Assembly (NCBI GenBank): GCA_008508345.1
Contig: QNGE01000141.1
Span: 48,605-112,604 of the forward strand
Length of the DNA: 64,000 nucleotides
Origin: Paragonimus westermani
Taxonomy: Eukaryota; Platyhelminthes; Trematoda; Plagiorchiida; Troglotrematidae
Direction of reading: 5' to 3'
In this document: piece after piece, positions 57,290 through 64,000 of the stretch
Position numbering within the stretch: the stretch's first letter is position 1
How the letters are laid out: the number at the start of each line of letters is the position of its first letter
Position numbers and translations under genes: made by a program
The notes under the pieces: model-generated
The model's database searches: none
What the model was told of the DNA's origin: nothing
Seen by the model: the letters and a program-made list of their open reading frames with translations, nothing else

Positions 57290-57535
57290 CTGAAAAAACT
57301 TGTCCACTTTACCGCAGTGAACGAAGTGTTGTCGAGGCGATCAGAAGAAAACTTCTCCAACCCAAACTAAATGATGCCACATCTGTTGCTGATTCAGTGG
57401 AGCGGTTTCATTAGTTATACAGGTTGTTAGTATTTGAAATAACTTTCATCGTTCTCAAGAAGACGCCTATTTCAAATACTGCAGCCTGTTTCGTTGCGCA
57501 ACGATTAAACTGTAAAATGAGTTGCTTGGTTTTGC

Positions 57536-57766
57536 TCACGTTTTCAACTCAATTTCATCACTTCTAATTATTGTTGCCTTGTACTTGGCAGATACCTCGC
57601 CAGGCCAAATACGATGGAATGACAAAACATTTCTTCCAATTCGGTCAGTTTGCCACTTTGCGATATCACGTGAACACATCAAATGCAAAATGAAGCCCCA
57701 ATCCCGTTTTTTAGCCTCTCTGAGTTCACACCTTGACCAATTGCAAAGTAGATTGACAGCTAGCAC
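57536..57766 (-). other. Candidate host exon, upstream of the previous one
   Basis: 76 open codons with protein-like content (REAKKRDWGFILHLMCSRDI, then WQTDRIGRNVLSFHRIWPGE). GAAAAC-GTGAGC near the end could be a donor. It lies on the same strand as, and 250 bp upstream of, the candidate exon at 57166-57289. No homology recognised. Confidence 0.25.
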
Positions 57767-60700
57767 TTCGCTACAGCCGGAAGGTCATCTATAAGTGATG
57801 GTAGATATTAAATTCTCCCAAAACTTCCTTTCAGTCCTTCTAAAAAGTGCGTACGTAAGAACGAAGCTGTTAGTCTACCGCGCTGATAAAAATTAGCATT
57901 TTTAATATAACTAAAATAATGTGGTACGGTCCGTCCCGACAATTCCGTAGGCCCTTAATTTCAAGTCTAGCACTACAGTTTCCAAACATTTTGCTTAAAT
58001 ATTAAAACCGGTACTCACCTTATGTACTGTCTTTGATTTTTACGCTCTCGCCTAGATTGATTACCTCGAGGTGGCTGAATTGTGGGATAAGGGCGGCTCC
58101 GTAAAAACGTCAGACGATGTAATTGAAAGATAGCACTGAGCGTTAAGAAAACTGTGAAGACACGTACCGCCAAACTTTACTATTACACCTCCAGTTTGTA
58201 TGAGAATATGAGCTGGATGTCTGTGTTAGTTGTCGACAGTAGCCTCTGATCACTGGTGCTGAACTTTGCGATGATTTTGTACTTTCCTGCGAAATTTGTC
58301 TAGTATCAGGACTGAGCTAATGACCGCAATCATTGAACCGTCAGAGAAGAACGTTGCACACTGGTATCTGTCAATAACTCTCGCCATAATTCCGTCAAGA
58401 ACAATATCTGAACCATGACCTGAAACGTCACCACTTTCCGCCCGTCATGGTAGATATTATGACAATGACTCAACACTGACGCAAGTTAGACGCAACTTGT
58501 TCATTGCGGTCTGACGAAATGGTGACACGGCAATCACAGAGAAAGCGGCAGTTCGACAAAACTGGAAACACTGATAACGTGGCTACTAACCGCACCTTCA
58601 GAAAGTTGTGCCATAGCATAATAAAAAATTTGTCAATAGATTAGTGTTTACTCGGGCACAGTGTGAGTAATTGTTTGAGTGAACAATGACGTCAAGCTCA
58701 ACAACATGCAGTGGTGGTTCCAAAGGTCACTGCTTTTGCTGGTAGGAATGTTTTTGGACGTCTCACGTACTCATTCAGTTGTCAGGCTTTGGCTCTTCGC
58801 CCTTGGCGTTTCGGTGCAATTCAAAGACAGCAACGAACTAATAGTCTTCAAAGGGTTAAGCAGGAAGCCAGACTACTAGACAGAGATAGCTAAGATGAGA
58901 TGCGGTGGTAAAATACCCTGAAAGCAACTTGAAAACCTGTCGATCCAATGCAAATTCCAGCAGCATAACTGATGGAAAATGAACCCTCAAAAAACAAAGT
59001 TTCAGATGAATATCTCATGTTTTCAGAGGTTGCGAAAACAAAACTAGTACTCCCGCCCAGACAAACAGATGAAGCTGTACTTTTGAAATAGTGGTGTCAC
59101 CGTAACTTGAGTAGACCAGGCACACACTGGCTAAGGTTATTTAGTAACAAAGGATAGGGCAACTTATAGAACCTAATTTGATAAATGTTAGATAAAAGCG
59201 TTGGTTACGTTGGCTGGCTATGTCAGAACGGATGCGGACTGTTCCACTCATAAGGTGGCCGGAATAAAAACCATAAATAATGCTCCATAATAAATCACTC
59301 GTTTCAACATGTTGATGCTAGTCAAAGGTAAGTTGGGAGAACCTGAGCCGATTTAGTATGACGGTAGTGAGAGATTTATAACAAACGACTTTAAGAAGAA
59401 GCCTTGATTAGTTGTGTTTGCGTGCATGTGTTCAACTAGACGTTGATGTGATTCCCCGTAAGGGCAACAAAGTAGTCATTAGGTCCTACTTTCCTGCCTC
59501 ACTTTTCTGTTCAGCGAGTGGGTTCGATGATGTGATTTTACCAACTAGTCGTACCTTATTATCATTAATGTTAACATTATCACTGTACCCTGGTTAAAAT
59601 TTCCGTTATCGTGACTGTTTAACATCACTGTTGGGTAGTAATGTAGCTACTGTGTGGACTCTTATAACGGTAGAACAGAATATATATTTTTGCTGTTCAT
59701 GACCGACAGTCATTCAGTTTGGTAAAGACTGAAATTCAATAGATTGTTATGTCAGTGTGCTTGATTTTACTGAAGAGTTTGCTGGTCTGTTACGTTTTTG
59801 CATAATTATAATGGAGTTTCAGGTAAATCACATGGCGTATAGTGCATGATATAAAATATGAACGGAAAGTTGATCATCAGAAGCACTGGACTTGCACTTT
59901 GCCAGTCAGGGTTAAATTAAGGTGCAACTTCTAAAAAGGGAGTACTGGACATATTGAGGATGCCCAAGTCTTACAATTTGGACTTGAGGCCCGATTGGAA
60001 CGGGACGCTCCGTAAGGCTGTTTATAACTACTTACATGTCCTTCTAATAGTATGCCATGTTCTGAGAGGTCTTGCCAATTTCCAGTGTACGGTAGGGTGG
60101 AAATTAGCTGATGAGAATTGAATGGCATTCCTACGGTTGCTCCACTGCTTTCAAGCAGAGGTGATGGACCGTCGTAAGCTGTTCACTTAGAAGTATTGAG
60201 ATGAATTATTGCAATGATTCAGCCATCGGTCCACCTAGCTGGGGGTCCGGACTTGAACTCGATGTCACGAGATACGGGATCGGTCGAACGGCAGATGCAG
60301 TCGTGTATTAAAAGGTGTTCGGGTTGACTCATAGCGCCTATGGAAGCATTGTATACGTTACAGGGAGACGAATGTCAGGCCGGCTTATCATAGCGAGACA
60401 AACGACCAGTTTAACGACTGACATCCTAATCAACACGAAGAGCTTTGTAGTTAATTTTTGTACCTCAACTGAGCGACCGGAAAGAAATGGACAGCAGACA
60501 CTAGACAACACGCAGCAGTACAACTGGGTACCAAATACTACTTATCCGGACTTAAGAAAAACTATCTTCCTTATTACCAAACAACACCACTGATTTTAAC
60601 GGAGACCAAACGTTCATCTATTAAGTGTTACATCGTTAAGTTACGTTCACATATATGACCAGAAGGCAAAATATGCGTAATTCCTATCCATTTTCTCCCC

Positions 60701-61833
60701 TTTCAAAATTTCAGCTACTGGCTTCTTCAAATAAGCTTGAAGACGAGTGAATTATACAGTACACCAAGGCGGAGCTGTCACTTTTACGCGCAAATATGTT
60801 TCTCACAGGGACGGGTTTGATGGTGAAATATCTAAGTCAAACTACACACTGGTCTGATAACCTGTCAGAGTATAGATGGGTTGAAGGGGGAACCATTCAT
60901 TTGTTGGACGGTTAACTTGATTAAGGGAGATCTGGGCCGCTAGGTAGAATGTTATCGGATGATCAGTGTCTATGAATGTTCTCCCTACAAAATATCCAGC
61001 AGTGAAATCTTGCACAAGAACAACAACACCCAGTTCTTTTACGTTTGCATATACTCCTTACAGGGCATGTTGGTTCATATTTTAAAGGTGATTGAATAGG
61101 AATGATTGTGTTTGAAAGTAAGTCGTAGCTCCACAGATAATGTCACTATTTGTTATTAACACAAGACCGTTTGAAAAGCAACTTAACATTGGTAAATATC
61201 CCTATTAAATCTGAACGCCCACTGAAAGTGGTTGACTGCTCCTGAAAAAGTCAATCAACTTACAACGAATTCCAATTTGGCAAGCTTAACGATTACCCAG
61301 ATAACACTATGGAAGAAGTGACCAATCTCCTTCGTTAACCAAACTAAATAAATTATGCTGCGAAGAGTTGAAAAGGCGACTATGCTGAGTGTTGAGCTAT
61401 GGAGTAGTGAATGCTAACTAAAATAACGTGTTTTACCTTCACAATGTAGTTGAGAGGATTAAATGAGTACACAGGCAAACCGAGCTGACTTAAGCATAAA
61501 CTGTACCCAACTGAGAGGACCGTTTTGATCGTAGTTATATGATGTGGGTATTATTGTTAGAGCTGAAAAGTTGATGGTTTCAAAGTGTGTTTCTCAAAAA
61601 TTTACTGAAACCATCGTAAGGTTTCTTCACATCCAAGAAACGATAACTGATTGCTATCGGTTTGAGACTAAAGCCCTCAGTGCTAAAAGCTGGACGGGCC
61701 ATCTAGTCTGTCAATATATGTAATGCAGCCAAATTTATTGGCACTGTTCAGACTGTTGGTCGGGTTTTGTTAGCAAAAGATGCTGATTGCGTTCCTAGTC
61801 CTCACGTAACACAAACGCGATGAACTTACTCTA
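57767..61833. other. No recognised gene
   Basis: AT-rich DNA; frames below 93 codons. A weak B-box-like GAGTTCAAGTCC (minus strand, near 60250) has no matching A box or T stem. Confidence 0.5.
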
Positions 61834-61928
61834 CTGATGAGTAGTGAGGGGTTTTGTTTTCTATACAAATTGAAAATCACCCACGATTGATCACAGCTGT
61901 CGCATTCCCATAGACTTTCCAGGCGGTC
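61834..61928 (-). repeat. Hammerhead-SINE tail, diverged, minus orientation
   Basis: CTGATGAGTAGTGAGGGGTT, then CACCCACGATTGATCACAGC and CATAGACTTTCCAGGCGG follow the array's unit start and tail in the same order (2353-2450). Confidence 0.75.
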
Positions 61929-62025
61929 CTTGTCGACAGCTGCGACTGACTGCGACTGATGTTCGATACATGTGAAAAACTAAATCTCCTACTACTGACA
62001 GCCAAAATTCTGTTCAACAAACTAA

Positions 62026-62385
62026 TGATTTCTGTGATTTCACCTTGGGAGAAGTCATAGTCTAGAGGTTATCGATTGGTATTAACGAGACAGTTTCTGT
62101 GTATCCTCTAGAGACGATAGGGCAATCAGAATATTACTCACAAGCGAAAGTGGCTGAGCCTTCACATATGATAATTCGGTCGTGCCTAATGTGAGGTCAT
62201 TGGCGCAATGGTCAACACGGTTGTCTTATGAAAGCGTGGCCCGAGTTCTAGTCCCGGCCATGGCAAAGATGTGCCCAGCTTTAATGAGAACGAAAATCAA
62301 GTCGAACGATTCCTTTCAAAAGCTGCCGACTGGAAAGCCTATGGGAATGCACCAGCTGTGACCGGTTGCAAACTATATAAAATTA
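62026..62385 (+). repeat. Hammerhead-SINE copy, plus orientation, ribozyme broken
   Basis: The leader (62026-62192; GGTTATCGATTGGTATTAAC and TATGATAATTCGGTCGTGCC) and the tRNA-like head (62193-62268; A box TGGCGCAATGG, B box GAGTTCTAGTCCC) match the array units. The hammerhead has lost CTGATGA: the sequence jumps from GTGCCC to AGCTTTAATGAGAACGAAAA. The tail follows (GACTGGAAAGCCTATGGGAA). It faces the piece at 61834-61928, so the two form an inverted pair about 100 bp apart. Confidence 0.85.
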
Positions 62386-62399
62386 CTCTAGCTTATAGA

Positions 62400-64000
62400 T
62401 GAGGACCTTAGTATCAGACCCCGTCACGGTGAGACTGGACCTTGACATGGTGTGACGGCTTGCGCATCTCGATGACCTTTTGGGCTAAACTGCACAGAGT
62501 TACTCATATCAGGCAGGCCAACAGGTTGAGGTCTGACAAACCACAGTCTCCTGGTCTTCCAGGTTGGGGGTTGGAAGATGGTTGGCATCTCTTCCCGGAA
62601 AACGTGCCGTTTCTGGTACACCGCCACCCACCCGTTGCATTGCGGTACAGGCTACTGAGCCAAAGACTTTGATTGAGAACCCTGATCGTTCTCCTGTCTA
62701 AGTTTGGGCGTTCTGGTAGTATCTCAGCCTACACACAACCATCAATCCCCACAACATAAACAATTCCCTAATGCATCGGCCGTCTCGCAGTATAGACCGG
62801 GTCACCCTATCTGCTGAATACTGTAGAGTAGATAAGTGAAAACACGCCACTGCTGACCCCTCCCCCACTGTCTTATCAAACTTAACTCTCACGTCCATCC
62901 CGATACCCAATTCTGATAACTTCTCTGCAGGTCCCACAACAGATATAGTAACACTGTGCCAATAAGTCCCAGCTCTCTCAACTCAGTCCCAGACCTCCCT
63001 CGTCCTGTGCTTCGACCTAGAACGCAAATTAATATAGGTGCCTTCAACGTTCGTACTCTAAAACAGATAGGTTAACAGGCTGCTCTTGCACGAACGTTAG
63101 ATTCGCTACATATTGATGTTTGCTGTATCTCGGAGACTAGAATCCACGACAGTAGTCAACGTATAGAATTAACACCACCCGCACTTTCAGGTGACTGACT
63201 CCCAGGCAACCGTTAACGGTCAGGCTGGTATAGTCCTCAGCCAGACGGCCGCAGCCGCATTGATAGATTGGATTCCTGTCAATAGTGGACTTTGTGCCGT
63301 CCGCTTGGCAGGTTCTGTTAGGGTCAGTTCTAGACGCAAAACTGCCAGAAATCTTTTCGTTGTGTCTGCTTATGCTCCAACTGACTGTAGTAACGTCGGC
63401 GTCAAGAGCGTCTTTCATTCAAATCTGGCCGCTCTCCTTCCGTCGACACATGGTTCTGATATAGTCGTTCTGGCCGGAGATATGAACGCCTAGGTCGGCC
63501 GCTTTGTGAGGCCTAAAATCGTCCAGGTGGAATGTTTGGGATAGCATCACGTCGTTCAGACAATGGCGGACGACTATTGCAACTGTGTGCTGAGCATAGG
63601 CTGTTTTAGGCAGCACTAGTTTTAGGCATCGTGCGCGTCATTGCTATACTTCGCGCCCTCCCTCTCTGAATCCGACCTGGTCTGAGATAGACCACATAGG
63701 TGTTAGTTATATGTGGCGGGGTTCCATTCAGGACTGTGCTTCTTATTGGAGCACGTACGCAGATTCAGATCATGCACTGGCAAGTTGTCGTTTCTTACTC
63801 ACTTTTACTGAGCAACGACCCCACCGACGGCAAGGATTGGCAGCTGAGAAACTGACTACCGTCAGTGAAGCATAAGTATCGAATCAGCTTAGAAATCTGC
63901 CTTAGTAGTTGTCAGACCGAAAATCCTGATTGCGAAACACTGGCCACTGGTCCCAGGCGACCGTCTGTCAGTGAAGCTATCAGCGAGACAGATGGCACAC
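62400..64000 (+). pseudogene. RTE-type LINE, 5' region and APE endonuclease, runs off the window
   Basis: The 5' region (about 62440-62670) has an open frame with WAKLHRVTHIRQANRLRSDK, common at the start of such fluke elements. The APE endonuclease follows from about 63012: INIGAFNVRTLKQIG (catalytic N), a TAA, LDSLHIDVCCISETRIHDSS (catalytic E), then after a frame change VNGQAGIVLSQTAAAALIDW, FVVSAYAPTDCSNVGVKS and DIVVLAGDMNA (D and N). The C-terminal end is WSEIDHIGVSYMWRGSIQDC with SDHALA. The segment 63495-63660 is scrambled. The RT would lie beyond the right edge. All main catalytic motifs can be read, but stops and frameshifts make it non-functional. Confidence 0.83.

Noticed and set aside
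60230..60290. tRNA-like B box GAGTTCAAGTCC
   Set aside because: No A box at the right distance and no T-stem pairing.
63137..63418. Minus-strand frame ending YVDYCRGF, resembling an RT YVDD motif
   Set aside because: It is antisense to a well-supported APE endonuclease and has no other RT block.
1..64000. CRISPR arrays, bacterial operons, rRNA genes
   Set aside because: No short regularly spaced repeats, no ribosome-binding-site-led operons and no rRNA-like stretches were seen. The window is clearly eukaryotic.

Overview
The window is eukaryotic, repeat-dominated and gene-poor, with no bacterial or phage organisation. The repeat content points to a parasitic flatworm (trematode or possibly cestode): a CsRn1-clade Ty3/gypsy element with the CHCC Gag motif, BEL/Pao, Penelope-like elements, CR1- and RTE-type LINEs, and a tRNA-headed SINE carrying a hammerhead ribozyme like the Schistosoma Sm-alpha family. 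The species cannot be named from sequence alone.

Left part (1-7 kb): a BEL/Pao fragment (1-655) that is an exact inverted copy of part of the BEL element at 14.1-14.75 kb; a decayed CR1-type LINE (about 715-2348); a head-to-tail array of about 2.6 units of a 431-442 bp SINE (2353-3490, minus strand), each unit with a Pol III-type tRNA-like head directly followed by a hammerhead motif; a Penelope-like remnant with RT and GIY-YIG parts (about 4090-5250); and two further tRNA-related SINE copies.

Retrotransposon cluster (7.1-22.9 kb): a Ty3/gypsy element on the minus strand (7117-12127, 309-bp LTRs), then 140 bp of spacer, then a BEL/Pao element on the minus strand (12268-22909, 502-bp LTRs) whose gag gene is split by a complete CsRn1-like element on the plus strand (16077-21260). 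The CsRn1 copy is flanked by a 4-bp duplication TAAT. All three keep recognisable Gag, protease, RT, RNase H and integrase, but all are broken by stops, frameshifts, deletions or lost catalytic residues, so none looks autonomous.

Right part (22.9-64 kb): mostly AT-rich DNA without recognisable genes, probably intergenic or intronic. Scattered in it are three copies of a palindromic repeat family (two 168-bp near-perfect palindromes and one 46-bp version, sharing a non-palindromic tail), two more Penelope remnants (32.6 and 53.0-54.0 kb), a CsRn1-type solo LTR (47115-47504), SINE tail fragments, an inverted pair of SINE copies (61.8-62.4 kb) and the 5' part of an RTE-type LINE running off the right edge. 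A few short reading frames with splice-like borders (57.2-57.8 kb and 25.1-25.4 kb) are the only hints of host exons.

The most interesting item is the tandem SINE/hammerhead array: in the middle unit the ribozyme core is complete and could cut multimeric transcripts into monomers. Next are the palindromic family and the odd pattern in which LTR pairs are identical inside but differ at their ends.
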